Of a stretch of 64,000 nt of DNA, positions 47,640 to 59,415 are shown in pieces. The stretch's first letter is position 1; each line of letters starts with the position of its first letter. Source of the DNA: Leptodactylus fallax (taxonomy: Eukaryota > Chordata > Amphibia > Anura > Leptodactylidae); assembly GCA_947044405.1 (NCBI GenBank), contig CAMRHE010000169.1, forward strand, positions 3,782,501-3,846,500. The letters run 5' to 3'. The position numbers and the translations under genes are program-made. The notes beneath the pieces are model-generated. The model searched no databases and had not been told where the DNA came from. It worked only from the letters and a program-made list of their open reading frames with translations.

Positions 47640-50309
47640 CCATTGGGCCACCCAGTAGTATAAAGCTAAATTGGGGAGAGAAAGTCCACCTCTCTCCCTA
47701 GGGGTCATCATAAGCTGCCTAGAAAGCCTGTGTCTCCCTCCAGCCCAAACAAATTGGAGGATTGAGCCCTGCAGCGCCCGGACGTCCCTAAGGGGCACCG
47801 GGACCAGGAGGGTCTCAAAATAATAAAGCAGCTTAGGCAGGATAGACATCTTTACTGCGTTGATCCAGCCAAAGAGAGACAGAGGCAGTACCAACCACTT
47901 AGTAAGGAGGGCCCGAATATGTCTAAAAAGGGAGGGGAAATTTGCCTGGTATAATTGGGAAAAGGATCCAGTTAAATATATGCCCAAGTATTTTAGCGAG
48001 GGGGACTGCCATCTATACCGAAAGGCGGCCTGAAGGCCAGCCAAGCTAGACGGGGGAATTCGAATAGGTAGGGCCTCTGTCTTTGAAGTATTGACCTTAT
48101 AACCAGACAGACGGCCAAAGTGGGAAAGGAGGCCATGGAGGTTGGGAAGGGATACATGGGGGTTAGTAAGGGTCAGGAGGATATCATCAGCGAACAGGGA
48201 AAGCTTGAATTCTCGATTGCGTACACGAACCCCCCGCAATGTCGGGGCTCAGACGGATGGCCGCCGCCAGTGGCTCAATACAGAGTACAAAAAGAAGAGG
48301 AGATAGAGGGCAACCCTGCCTAGTGCCGTTGTGCAGATGAAATGTGAGAGACGAGGCGTGAGGAAGCTTGACAGTGGCCGACGGGGAGGAGTAAAGACCC
48401 TTGATTGCTGTCAAGAATGGACCCGTAAAGCCAAACGTGGCCAGGGCCTCAAATAAAAAAGGCCATCCCAGACGATCAAACGCCTTTTCCGCGTCCAAGC
48501 TGAGTACCAAGAGTTCGGAACCAGAGCGAGATGTCACGTCTATAAGATCGATAGTTCTCCTGATATTATCACCTCCCTGGCGGCAAGGTACAAAGCCTAC
48601 CTGATCTTTATGGATCAGGGAGGGGAGGCACATGTCAAGTCTAGATGCCAGAATCTTGGTAAACAGCTTGAGATCCGTATTCAGAAGTGATATGGGCCTG
48701 TAATTCCTGCAATCAAGGTGGTCCTTATCAGGTTTCGGGATGAGGGTGAGAAAAGAGTGTGAAATAGAATCAGGGATTGGTTCGCCCGACAAAAAGGCCA
48801 TGAATAGGGAAACAAGATGCGGGATCAATTCCGCCCCAAATACCTTGTAGTATAGGTACTGTAGGTGAGGCCATCAGGGCCAGGCGATTTCCCATTAGGG
48901 AGTTCCTGGAGCATTTGGGAGACCTCGTCCGTTGTGATAGGTTTGTTAAGAAGAGCAAGGTCTTCCGGGGAAAGAACAGGCAAATTACAGGAAGACAGGA
49001 AGTCCTGTAATAATGCTGAGCGCTTCACAGGACCAGGGGGTAATTCCGATGGGAGGGAGTACAGGTCTGAGTAAAAGGCGTGAAATAGACGCGCAATCTC
49101 ACCAGGGTCGTACACAACGGCCCCGTCAGATCGCCGCAGCGCATAAGCCGAACCCCTTTCCGTTCAGTCTCGTAGTTGACTAGCCAAAAGCTTATGGGGT
49201 TTGTTGGCCCTGGTACCGCTGTCTGGTGTAAAGCAGTAACTTGGTGGTCTTTTGAAGAAGGGTCTCCCTAATCTGGGCCCGAAGATCTATCAAGGTTTTA
49301 AGGAGGGCCCGCGACGGGCTAGACGCCATGCGAGTCTCTGCATATTGTAGACGGAGCCGAAGCTCCTCAAGCCGTGCATTAGCGTCCCGTTTTAGCCGGG
49401 TGCCCAAGGCAATACAATGTCCCCGCATCACAGCTTTATGGGCCTCCCACAACGTCGCCACGGAAGATACAGATCCAAGATTAAGTTCGAAAAACGTTTT
49501 TAGGTGAGTACGGAGCTCCTCACGAGTCTGCGCCCTCTGAAGGAGACTCTCATTGAGTCGCCAATGGCATATTCTGGTGCGGACTGAACCAGCACGCAAT
49601 ACTAAGGAGATTGGCGTATGGTCAGACCAGGTGATGAAGCCGATCGAGGCACCCGAAGAAGGCGCAGAGCCGGAGCATTCCCAAAAAAGAAATCTATTCT
49701 GGAATGGATCTGTTGAGGGGCCGAATAGAACATGTAAGACCGGTCAGTCGGATAGTTAATCCTCCAGAGGTCATAGAGAGAATACCGACGGATTATGCGA
49801 CGGAAGTGAGCTGAATGTCTACGCCGGGAGAGGTGACGGGAAGTACCTGACAGGGAATGGTAATCCATAGAGTCCGAAAAAGACATGTTAAAGTCCCCTC
49901 CAACAAAAAGGACAGCAGGGGGTAAGGCTTCCAGTTTATTAAGGACCTTAGTAAGAAAATCAGATTGAGAGGAATTAGGGGAGTAGAGGTTACAGAGGGT
50001 GATTGGCTGGCCCTCAAGCCTACCGTGGAGAATCACAAACCGCCCCAAAGGAATGAGGACGGAGGTAGTGACCTCCAGGAGGCATGATGAGGAGATAAGA
50101 ATGGCAGTCCCCGATCGCTTTTTAGAGTGAGTGGCCGAATAAATTGTTGGGAAAAAACGCAAGGCAAAGTTAAAGTTATAGGTGCTGTCAAAATGGGTCT
50201 CCTGGAGAAATGCTATATCAGCCTTAAGGGCACGCAGTTCCGTCAGGGCTAACCTACGCTTCACATTGGAGTTAAGGCCTTTAACATTAAGGGATACAAT
50301 TTTAGCCAT
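47640..50309 (-). pseudogene. L1 ORF2, second subfamily, broken and 3'-truncated
   Basis: Starts MAKIVSLNVKGLNSN at 50309. The endonuclease region has LQETHFD and GGDFNM; a frameshift near 49640 precedes the SDH motif region. The linker and reverse transcriptase follow in several frames with SLDAEKAFD, GTRQGCPLSP and an intact FADD motif (about 48184). Its last part reaches only GGLSLPNLALYYW. Frameshifts occur near 49600, 49120, 48825 and 48240. Confidence 0.87.
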
Positions 50310-51041
50310 AACTCAGGATAAAGGGAGGGGCGCAAGGGGGACGAGGCCTACCACAAGGAGTCAATGAGGGTGCGGAGTCCCAGAGGGAGCAGAGTCTCGT
50401 CCAGGAGGCTTGCCAACGTCTCGTCAGGATGAGTGAGGACCACACCTGGAGTACACAGAAAAGAATAAGAGGGGAGGGGGAAAGACAAGACAGAAAGCAA
50501 AACAAGGAAGGTAGATTACAATAAAACAACACCATTACCGGGAAAAAGATCTCCCGATAGGGACTAGGAGGGTATACAAGGGTTTAAGACCAATGTAAAT
50601 CCGCCTATAACAAAGTGCAGTGTAAGCAATTAAAAACCACGGCAACGTACCCCTAAGGGGTGGTAGGCGGGGCTGAGGGGCCAGCTAGCAGCAGAGAGCC
50701 AGTCAACCAAGCCAGGAGAGACTCCCGTCAGCCTCCCCTGCCACACATATAAAATAAACATTAGCAATAATAATAAATTGAGCCAATAAGATAATTGAGA
50801 GAAAAAACTAACCACACTTAGGAAATGTGCTGGAACCAGCATTAACTAACGCAGCATCAAACCTGCATGGAAGCAAAGAAGAAAGTCATCAAAGGGCCAG
50901 GTGAAATCAGGGGGGGGAAACCCGGCATGACAGACGGGATGACCCAGCGCCAGATGCTGAGTCCGGATATGGCAGGTGTCGTCTTCTCGAATGGACAGTA
51001 GTCCAGACCGGGACTGGAGGGGGGGGAAGGGCAGCAGAATC

Positions 51042-53329
51042 TCAATCTTCAAACGTAGGGAGGGGAACATCCAGGGCAGCACAGAAATCCTTCAGGTCGG
51101 CGTGAGATTTCAAAGTGATAGTGCGACCATTTCTCCTGACAATGAGAGCAAAAGGGAAGCCCAACCGGTACTGAAGCTGGTGTTCCCTTAGGGTTGAAAG
51201 GAGAGGTCGGAGCAAACGCCGTTTTTGCAAGGTGATCCAGGACAGGTCAGGGTAAAGCTGGACTTTGGCACCCTCAAAGTCAAAGTCTTTGTTAGAGCGG
51301 GCCTGGACCATAATAGCTTCTTTGAATTCAAAGTCCTGCACACAGCAAATAACGTACCTTGGTGCAGCGGCAGCACCTTAGGACGAAGGGCCCTATGTGC
51401 TCTGTCCAATTTGATGCGGTGTTCAGGTGGCTTACCCAAAACCATGTTAAAAATGGCCTCCAGGGTAGCCATTAAATCCTCCTCCCCGTGGCCTCCGGGA
51501 GACCGCGGACTCTGATGTTGTGCCTCCTACCGCGGTTGTCCAGGTCCTCTAGGTGGCGAGTGGTTGCTTTAAGAATCTCGGACTGGGTAGAGATCACATC
51601 ATGCATTTGGGAGACATAGTTACGGGTCTCATCCTGGGAAGACTCCAGTGTATCCACTCTGACAGCTAATTGGCGCAGGTCAGGGCGCACCACGGCAAGT
51701 TCTTGCTTAAAGGTGTGTTTAACCTCATCAATGAGAAGTTTGATGTCTTGCTGAAAGTCCTGCCTGGTAGGCAATTGCTGTAGTATAGATTGCCACTTTA
51801 AGGGAGGTTCTTGGACAGATTGAGGAAGGGGTGGGGGAACGGCGTGGGACCTGATGACAGCGTGCCTCCTGGGCTCTCCACCGCGACCAGCCCCGCCACC
51901 CCTTGGGCACCCATAGGGAGGTGTACAGACGGCATGGTAGGCAGGGGCGCAGGGTCAGGGGGGGTCCCCAGGGGGGAGGAAGGTCCAGTTTGGTGGTCCC
52001 GGCCACTCTGGGACATGGTAGTGTGAAGGTGGGGGGGAGGGCTGCAGCAGACAATACCTGAGGGTTGGCATTCCGCCTGCAGGATGCATCTGTAGATGGT
52101 GCCCGGGACACACGAGGAGGAGTCCCCAAGATGGCGACCGCACGAGGCCTATCCTGAAGGGAGCATCGGTCCAGGGAGCGGGGAGACAGGTCAGGAGGAG
52201 CTGCGGATGAATCAGCCGACAGGGGTGTGATGATTCTGCTTAAATATGGCTATAACTCAGAGATGTATTTTGATCTCTGGGTATAGTATCTCCCTTCTTA
52301 CCTGCATTTACTCATAAGGTGCAAAGCTATAATCCTAGTTGTATGTTATCAGCAGAAGCAACATTGTAACAATAGGGCTTTGTATCCATCCCAGCAGGGA
52401 TCCATTGTACTCCTACACAGCCCTGAGCGATCAAACAAACACCTGCATTGTCCAGTCTGCACTGGTAGATCAGATATGGCTGATAACATTGTATCATTCC
52501 ACTTGGTCTCAGCTCTATACAAAAAAATCTGGACTTGAGTGCATTATTCAATCAGACTTGCTGCCGCCGGTGACCTCATTCTGGGAGGTGGCATAAAGGG
52601 TATAAAAGATGAGGTAAGAGGCAATGGGAGGAGATTGTGCTGGGACTACAGAGAACACTATGAGGACTTATTAGAGATTGTGCTGAGACTACAAGAGTTT
52701 ACTGAGAGACTGTGATGAGAGCATGCAGGCTGGAATATACTGTGATGCCACATGCTAGGAGTTAATGCCACATGCCAAGAAGCCTCCACTGGTTATTCAC
52801 ACATGACAGAGCATGTGTGAGTGTTGGACTATAGAGCCACATCAAGGAGATGCGTGGTAAAGTAATTATTTCAATGTTATTCCCTTTTTATTTTTATTAT
52901 ACTGTATATTGTAACTAGTAACTGTTAATGCTTGCATACATCTGCATATCTGTTCTGAACTGCATGTGTTAGATGTTAATACCGACCCATTTAGGGGTTA
53001 ATAAATATATAAAATTTAGAAAGCTTGTCTTGTATTTATCTTGTGAACCCGGCACTCACTGGCGGTGAGTGTGGTTTTTATATGAAAGAAGACTCAGGGG
53101 TGGCCACAACGGTGTTGGCACACTGAGGATCTTTCACAAGGGGACTTCGTGGAGGAGAGCAGGAGTCCCGGTGAGTGCGGGGGAGGGAGACAGTGCGCGC
53201 GGTCCCCCATGCTGTTGGGACCCGCGCTGAGGCCCTGGGCTGCCGCTGGAGGAACGGGTCCATAGTGGAGGGACCCCCGCTAGCTGCTGGGACCACCGGG
53301 GGCTTTTTCACAGGGAGCTTCTTCCCCAT
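51042..53329 (-). pseudogene. L1 ORF1, second subfamily, split by a solo LTR
   Basis: The N-terminus MGKKLPVKKPPVVPA begins at 53329 and continues to the LTR at 53138; the frame resumes past 52225. A coiled coil (about 51760-51560, with TLESSQDETRNYVSQMHDV) leads to HLEDLDNRGRRHNIRVRGLP, the RRM-like start. The C-terminal domain (ITLQKRRLLRPLL, LGFPFALIVRR) ends at 51042. Frameshifts separate the parts near 51475 and 51340. Confidence 0.82.
52226..53138 (+). mobile_element. Solo LTR, 913 bp, with 5-bp duplication AGGGG
   Basis: Same family and orientation as 12813-13671, with the same TGTGATGATTCTGC start and GGATCTTTCACA end. AGGGG is present at 52221-52225 and 53139-53143. It lies in ORF1 of the minus-strand L1 and is about 54 bp longer than the first copy, mainly around 52640-52760. 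Confidence 0.92.
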
Positions 53330-53377
53330 ATAGCGCGTATTTAGCGGGCTCGGTGAGCGGTAAGGCAGGGAAGATGG

Positions 53378-53740
53378 GAGCTCGCAATTATGCGACCGTC
53401 TCCATGAACGTTCAGGCCCGCCCCCCTACGGCGAATCTTAATAACACTATGGAGGCGTTCCAGACTATCTGGTCACAATGGGATACATATTGTACTCTCC
53501 AGGGCCTCTAGGTCGCTCCCCCTCCCCCTTTTTTTCCTTTCTGTTTTTAACTTCTTTTAGTTTGTCTATGTCTCCCCCTGGTTTTCTTTTCTTGCATTTT
53601 GTAGGTTTTTGTTGCTTTTTTGTTATTGTCCTTTCTAGTTATTATTCCTTGCTATTTACTGGGATGTTTGTGATTATTTCTTGATACTTCCTTTCTTATT
53701 GACAAAAATCTATAAAAAATTACAGTTTATAAAAAAAAAA
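53378..53740 (+). pseudogene. C-terminal end and 3' UTR of the split L1
   Basis: Encodes FQTIWSQWDTYCTLQGL with TAG at 53509-53511, parallel to the end of the L1 ORF2 at 19738. A pyrimidine-rich 3' UTR and an A-run follow up to the 14-bp duplication. Confidence 0.85.
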
Positions 53741-53930
53741 AGAAATATATAAAAAATGAGAATCAGTGAACTGGGATCAACAGATCCCCTTTCTCCTGAC
53801 AGGTGAACATCCCAGAGGTTGCATTCACACCTATTTTTTTTTTTGCAGTAAATATCTAAAATTGGAACACTCTCTGTCTCCACGTAATAGAAGCTAACCA
53901 TGGAGGGCATAATTCACTATTCTTCACATA

Positions 53931-54949
53931 TACAGTTGAAACCAGAAGTTTTTACATACACTATATAAATAGACACATATGCATGTTTTTCTCACTATCT
54001 GACATGAAATCAGAATAAACCTTTCGCGTTTTCAGGCAATTAGGATTACCAAAATTATTTATATTTGCCAAATGCCAGACTAATGAGAGAGAGAGAGAAT
54101 TTTTAAGGCATTTTTATTAATTTCTGCAAAGTCAAAAATTTACATACATTTCATTAGTATTTGGTACCATTGCCCTTAAACTATATGACTTGGGTCAAAA
54201 GTTTGGGATATCTTTCAACAAGCTTCTCACAATAGTTGGTAGGAATTTGGGCCCATTCCTACTGACAGAACTGGTGTAACTGAGCCATGTTTGTAGGCCG
54301 CCTTGCTCGCAACTGCCTTTTCAGCTTTGCCCATAAATTTTCAATAGGATTGAGATCAAGGCTTTGTGATGACCACTCCAAAACATTGACAACATCTCAA
54401 GACATCAGCCAGGAAGTTAAAGCTTGGGCACAAATGGGTCTTCTAAATGGACAATGACCCAAAGCATACTGCGAAACTGGTTACAAAGTGGCTTAAAGAT
54501 AACAAAGTCAATGTTTTGGAGTGGCCATCACAAAGCCCTGATCTCAATCCTATTGAAAATTTATGGGCAAAGCTGAAAAGACAGGTGCGAACAAGGCGGC
54601 CTACAAACATGGCTCAGTCACACCAGTTCAGTTAGGAGGAATGGGCCCAACTATTGTGAAAAGCTTGTGGAAGGATATCCCAAACTTTTGACCCAAATCA
54701 TACAGTTTAAGGGCAATGGTACCAAATACTAATGAAATGTATGTAAACTTTTGACTTTGCAGAAATTAATAAAAATGCCTTACAAAAATTCTCTCTCTCA
54801 TTATTCTGGCATTCGGCAAATAAATAATATTGGTAATCCTAATTGACCTGAAATGGGAAAGATTTATTCTGATTTCATGTCAGATAGTGAGAAAAACATG
54901 CATATGTGCCTTTTTATATAGTGTATGTAAACTTCTGGTTTCAACTGTA
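53931..54949. mobile_element. Fold-back derivative of a Sleeping-Beauty-type Tc1
   Basis: Ends TACAGTTGAAACCAGAAG and CTTCTGGTTTCAACTGTA border TA sites. Unlike a normal Tc1, the two halves are inverted copies of the same (3') end: 53933-54390 is the reverse complement of 54507-54947 over about 440 bp with small differences, including part of the transposase gene. The central 116 bp hold the rest of the remaining coding part. Such a unit keeps two terminal repeats but no complete gene. Confidence 0.88.
54447..54635 (+). pseudogene. Sleeping-Beauty-type transposase C-terminal fragment
   Basis: Encodes [20 protein letters not shown] and then [20 protein letters not shown]. This holds the second catalytic Asp and the Glu at 34-residue spacing; the N-terminal two-thirds with the DNA-binding domain and first Asp are absent. 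An inverted copy of its 3' part lies at about 54260-54390. Confidence 0.9.
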
Positions 54950-55787
54950 TGTAACTATATGGAGCCTGTACAGAAAAATAGTACTATAAAAACAGAATAC
55001 AGTTTTGCCTTGTGACCCAGGAGCTTCAGGTTACTCATTTGCTAGTTCACCCTCTTTCTAGAAAATATTAAAGGTGTCTGTAGTGAAAAGTTCACTAGTA
55101 ATAGTAATAGAGATACAATTGCTGTCATATTGCTCTGTTTTGCAAATGAAAATTTCTAACAATGAATCTACATGAGGAATTTATTGGTTCGTAATAATGC
55201 AGCTCCAATGGGAAGAATCACTTAAAGATAGCCTGCCTAAATAAAAAAAGACTGCAGCTCACAGTTACATTGTTTGATGCATAAACTGTACACAATAATT
55301 ACATGGGGTTTCCCATAAAAATGTTGCAGGCTTAGCCTATGTAGCATACAGGTCAGGCCAGTGCTCACAATGAACAGTGTGCTTGCTAAGCATAGCTGCT
55401 GTTATATATGAATTTACATATAGAGATAAAAGAGATACTGATCAAGCACTGTTCTAGCCATTATCAGAACTCAGAAGCTGAGAGCATTTCGCAGAGTTGA
55501 CAGACGGCTCTGTTATCTCAGTAAAGAGAATGAAGGAGAATAGAGGGGTCAGGAACAGAGACAGATGTCATCATCCTGGCCACTGCAGCTAGACAGCAGA
55601 AATGGTCTGAAACCTATGCAATGAGCTGTAAACACTGAGAAAGCATACTGAATAGTATCAGATAGATAGATAGATAGATAGATAGATAGTGATATATAGA
55701 TAGATAATTAGGTAATGTATAGGGTAAAACACTTCAGTTAGCTTAAGCTAAAAGTTTAAATATGATCCTGGAGATAGGAATACCCCT
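54950..55787. other. Unassigned region with (GATA)n microsatellite
   Basis: A GATA tetranucleotide run lies at about 55659-55706. No exon or transposon end was recognised otherwise. Confidence 0.6.
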
Positions 55788-56070
55788 TTAAAGGGTTTAT
55801 TTGGTTTCTAAGATTGATGGCCTATCCCTCACGTTGCTCACTTAACATACAAACTGTAGCGGCAATTGTAGGTACTACAACACTGTGCCCTAGACCTCAA
55901 TGGGGCAGTGATGCAGTATCTACACTTGCCGCTACAGTATGTATGACAAGTGAGCAGCACAGCTCTCCCACGCTGCCTCAGTACTGGGGACCTGCATGGG
56001 TTCTGGGTGTCAAACCCCGGCAGATCTAATATTAATGGTCTATCCTATGGAAACCAGATAACTCCATTAA
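55788..56070. mobile_element. T2-like MITE, 283 bp
   Basis: TTAA-bounded with ends TTAAAGGGTTTATTTGG and CCAGATAACTCCATTAA. Inner inverted segments GATTGATGGCCTATCC and ATTAATGGTCTATCC match. Confidence 0.78.
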
Positions 56071-57400
56071 TGTTGATGGTGGGTTGGTTCATGACAGCCA
56101 TCAAAAAATGAATGTGTGTGGCCAGAATTACATATTTAGCATTACAATTTATTTTACTTAGCAAGGACGGTCAGATAGAAAATGATGATGATGACATGGT
56201 AAGACATTCAATTATGCATAAAAAATATAGCATTTTAATCATACACCCTGAGGAACAACACATTCTGAACAAATAAGTGGAAATGCACTTCATTACTGCA
56301 AGAATTCACCAAAAGCACTGATATCCATTTCTCACATAATCATATCAAATGCAATATTCTAAACAGAGAATTTGACTTTTATTGTTTAATATAACACACA
56401 TTTAGAAGAACAAATAAAACAGTAAGGGTATATTCACACAATGTGGTCAGGCTGGTGTCTTTATTGTGTTGCTTATAAAATTTCAATTAAACACTGGTGT
56501 TTTCTCCATTTAGAATAGGAAATTCAACACAACTGCAACATTTCAATAAACCCATACATACTGACTGAACATAGAAGGTAAAACCGACTGCCAAATATCT
56601 CCACCTTTATATAGACAGAAAATAGTGTTTTGGGTTTTTTTTGTTTTGTTTTTTTTTTAAGATAACTTTCCATTTACAGGTCCTCTGTTCCAGCATCAGA
56701 GGTCTAGTCATTGCCACTGTCAGTGCTTGATGTTTTCTTCTTGTGATTTCCATTTTTGTTCACATCACTGTGGACAATCATTGGCCTCAGTTGTGACCTG
56801 CACACAAACAACCTGCCTCAGCAGTGACATGCCATTTGTGTACAGGTCACCCCTGCAGGTAATAACTGACCTGAGCCATGTCTTCAAGTACTAGCAACAG
56901 CACTAAACGGGCTATTTGCTTGGAATTAAGTATCTAAAAATAATAAGATAGCCTTTCCTTTCTTATTATTTAAACAATATTCAGCCTATATAATTTTTTT
57001 TAATTTTTGAGTCTGACAACCCCTTTAAAATCAGGTGCTTGTTACGTTATAGTGCAGTCTGTGAACCCAGGCCGTTGAATACTTAAAAAGTCACTGATGT
57101 CGTTGTCAATGTCATTTGAAGGCAATGAAGGTATACATGCATTTATATTTGTAAACATATACCTGCAAAATGGAAACAGTAATGTAATAAATAGTGAATT
57201 TCTGTCTAATGATTTGAAACCAGGTTTTACAGAAATCACGTGTAATGACCAAGGGGCAGGGATGTTTACAAGACAGGTACACATGGAACAGAAATAAATT
57301 CATCATCTATAGACTTTTACATTTTCAGCAGAACAAAAAAATCTCCATGTTTACAGCACTGCAAATTCCAAAGGCATGTCGAAGACTCTGTAGTTGGTAA
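56071..57400 (-). other. Probable 3' UTR and downstream flank of MELTF
   Basis: On the minus strand this follows the MELTF stop codon. AATAAA hexamers occur at 56460-56465 and 56378-56383, either of which could serve for polyadenylation. A single T2-like right end (GACAACCCCTTTAA, ending 57028) lies within it without a partner. Confidence 0.45.
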
Positions 57401-57468
57401 TTATGCATAAAACTTAATTAGTAGGATGTTGCTAATTAGCAATAAGACGGCGTTGACTGGAGTTATAG
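57401..57468 (-). CDS. MELTF: MELTF terminal exon (GPI signal)
   Basis: Acceptor CTTTTTCCTACAG precedes 57468; TAA is at 57403-57401. With one base carried over from the previous exon it encodes AITPVNAVLLLISNILLIKF plus a short end. This is a hydrophobic C-terminus of the length expected for GPI-anchor attachment, as in melanotransferrin of other vertebrates. The exact sequence is not conserved in this part of the family, so identification rests on phase, position and hydrophobicity. Confidence 0.8.
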
Positions 57469-57975
57469 CTGTAGGAAAAAGAAGGAAAATAATGAAATGA
57501 TGCCATTTTTATCATGTATCCAATTAATTTTAATGTGCTTTGAAAATAGCTTTATTATAAACTCATTAATGTAAGATACAATTGTGAGATCCATGAAAGA
57601 AATCCGATAGATGAGAGCTAGTCACATGAACATGTTCTTTCTGTAAAATACAGTCTATTTTGGACTGTAGTGCCCCGACTGACCAAAGCTGTGTGAGTGT
57701 AATTTACTTCATCATAGTGAGTTATGTTGCAGGATGTTCACGTTTAGCTAGAGTGCTGAACAGACATAGACTTGAGTTAGATACATTAGTGCTCTGGCCA
57801 TTCAGGAACTCATTGCATCACTATGACGCAGTTAGTTCCATTTACACAACCATGGTCAGTCCAGGCATCGCGTTTCATGGACGGACATGGAATGACATCT
57901 CTCCACAACTGATGGTTAAACACTACATATTTAATTTTGTATATAAAGAGTTAGTGCATTACACAGACTTCTTAC

Positions 57976-58165
57976 CTCCACTAGAAAAGCACTGTAAACC
58001 CTCTATAGATTCAATGTAATTTCTACCTAGCCATTGTTCATAGGTTCTCTTCTCATTGACAGGGACAATCTTATTGGTAGAGTCCTTAAAGATCAGATCC
58101 TGTTTATTGTAATCTGAAGAGTTAAACATTTTAAATTCAGAGCTATTGTCACTCCCATAATAATC
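57976..58165 (-). CDS. MELTF: MELTF penultimate exon
   Basis: Acceptor TATTTTCAATGCAG and donor GTAAGAAG flank 190 bp. The product reads DYYGSDNSSEFKMFNSSDYN and then DLIFKDSTNKIVPVNEKRTY and EQWLGRNYIES, closely resembling the human MELTF stretch containing GFKMFDSSNY and DLLFKDA. The incoming phase is 0 and the outgoing phase 1, matching its neighbours. In transferrins this exon forms part of the second half of the C-lobe. Confidence 0.92.
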
Positions 58166-58174
58166 CTGCATTGA

Positions 58175-58345
58175 AAATACAACAAAATATAAGTAAATAC
58201 AAGACAAAAATAGGAAAATGCAACACAATGTAAGTAAACACAATACAAAAATACAACACACTGTAAGTAAATACAATACAAAAATAGGAAAATACAACAC
58301 AATGTAAATAAATACAATAGAAAAATACAGTCCAATGTAAGAAAA
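58175..58345. repeat. Intronic AT-rich minisatellite
   Basis: Repeats of AATACAACACAATGTAAGTA and AATACAAAAATAGGAAAAT in the MELTF intron, immediately beyond the acceptor. The long hydrophobic open frame through it is an artefact. Confidence 0.8.
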
Positions 58346-59179
58346 TGAAACACTTTCTTTCATATTGAAGTTGAATATTTAATTGCAAGTTATGTGATTT
58401 TCGCATTTGTGAGATGAAATTGGGCCACATTTACTAAGGCTCTTGTGCCACAACTAGGGTATAAGTAGCACCTTCTTTTTTGGTACAAACAAATGTATTA
58501 TTCATTTTCAGCAAAAAGAACTGATGCTTGCGCCATGCTAAATACTTCTCAAAAGTGATGATTTTATTAAGCCTTAAGATATGCCAGGTTTATTACAGGG
58601 ATTTGCAAGATTTGGCTTAAAAAAAGGAGAATGTTTAAGAGACACTTGGATGAATTTATTATATTTTATGACTGTCTGGTCCACGTTTACGCTGTCCAAC
58701 TAATAGACACCTAGTGAGCTGTAGATATGATGAATGCTGGACTGATTAGATAGACAGCGCCATTCTGGCCCTGTGGTTGGTATTGCAACTCATGTCCATT
58801 AAGGTGAAAGGTACAGAATTGCAGCCACTAGGATAGGTCAGAAATATCAGATTGGTAGTAACTAAAAGGGGCGCAGTTCTCCAGCAAGCACTGTGACCTT
58901 TTCAATACATACCAAGTAAAGTGTCATACAGTACATACAGGTCCCTTCACAGAGCTGAACATAAGGATATGTCATTAATATTAAAGTCCTATAAAAACCC
59001 CTTTAGTTGATGCAACAAACTAAAGCTATAAAAGGCATGGACATGACTATTTGTAAAGAAATGTCAGATGGATCAAAAATCTGACCATACATACAGAAAG
59101 ATCAATCCAAGAATACACAAAATTACATAAACCTCATGATACTCTAGTATGAAAGAATGGTTCTGTATATAACCCTTAC

Positions 59180-59367
59180 CTGAGCCTTATCCAGAAGGCC
59201 AAACAATGCATGTATATTCATCTCTGGACGAACCATCACTGCATGTGCAGGAACATGGGCCCAGTTACAGTCTGCATACTGAGTGACCTCAGCCCTGGCA
59301 CCATTAGGACACAGCAGCTGAAACTGAGATGATTTTAAATCTTTTGCCCATATTTCTTTATTTTTTC
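59180..59367 (-). CDS. MELTF: MELTF exon, C-lobe
   Basis: Acceptor TTTTTTTGGTAG and donor GTAAGGGT flank 188 bp. It encodes [60 protein letters not shown] and AQ. The cysteines in LLCPNG and ADCNWA are the conserved transferrin C-lobe pair. Similarity to human MELTF is very high in [16 protein letters not shown] and GLLDKAQ. The exon enters in phase 1 and leaves in phase 0. Confidence 0.95.
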
Positions 59368-59415
59368 CTACCAAAAAAAAAAAATACAGAATGTATATTT
59401 TTGTATTATATATCA

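Larger units (their letters stand above)
47636..53377 (-). mobile_element. Second L1 (different subfamily), 3'-truncated, inserted in the first
   Basis: On the minus strand this carries a 5' region, ORF1 and ORF2 up to a position about 350 codons before the normal end (last recognisable residues LYYWVAQ at about 47650). There is no 3' UTR or A-tail, and I see no convincing target duplication: the host L1 resumes after at most a few shared G bases. A solo LTR (52226-53138) interrupts its ORF1. Missing the 3' rather than the 5' end is unusual for an L1. Confidence 0.8.
43725..53740 (+). mobile_element. 5'-truncated L1, split by another L1
   Basis: AGAAATATATAAAA (14 bp) occurs at 43711-43724 and 53741-53754. 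It bounds an L1 that starts just before ORF2 and resumes at about 53378 with the last ORF2 codons, 3' UTR and A-rich tail. The middle, 47636 to about 53377, is a second L1 in the opposite orientation. The L1 proper is about 4.3 kb and belongs to the same family as the L1 at 19489-25725. Confidence 0.87.

Noticed and set aside
58175..58363. Hydrophobic open frame upstream of the MELTF penultimate exon
   Set aside because: It is the translation of an intronic minisatellite and lies before the splice acceptor.
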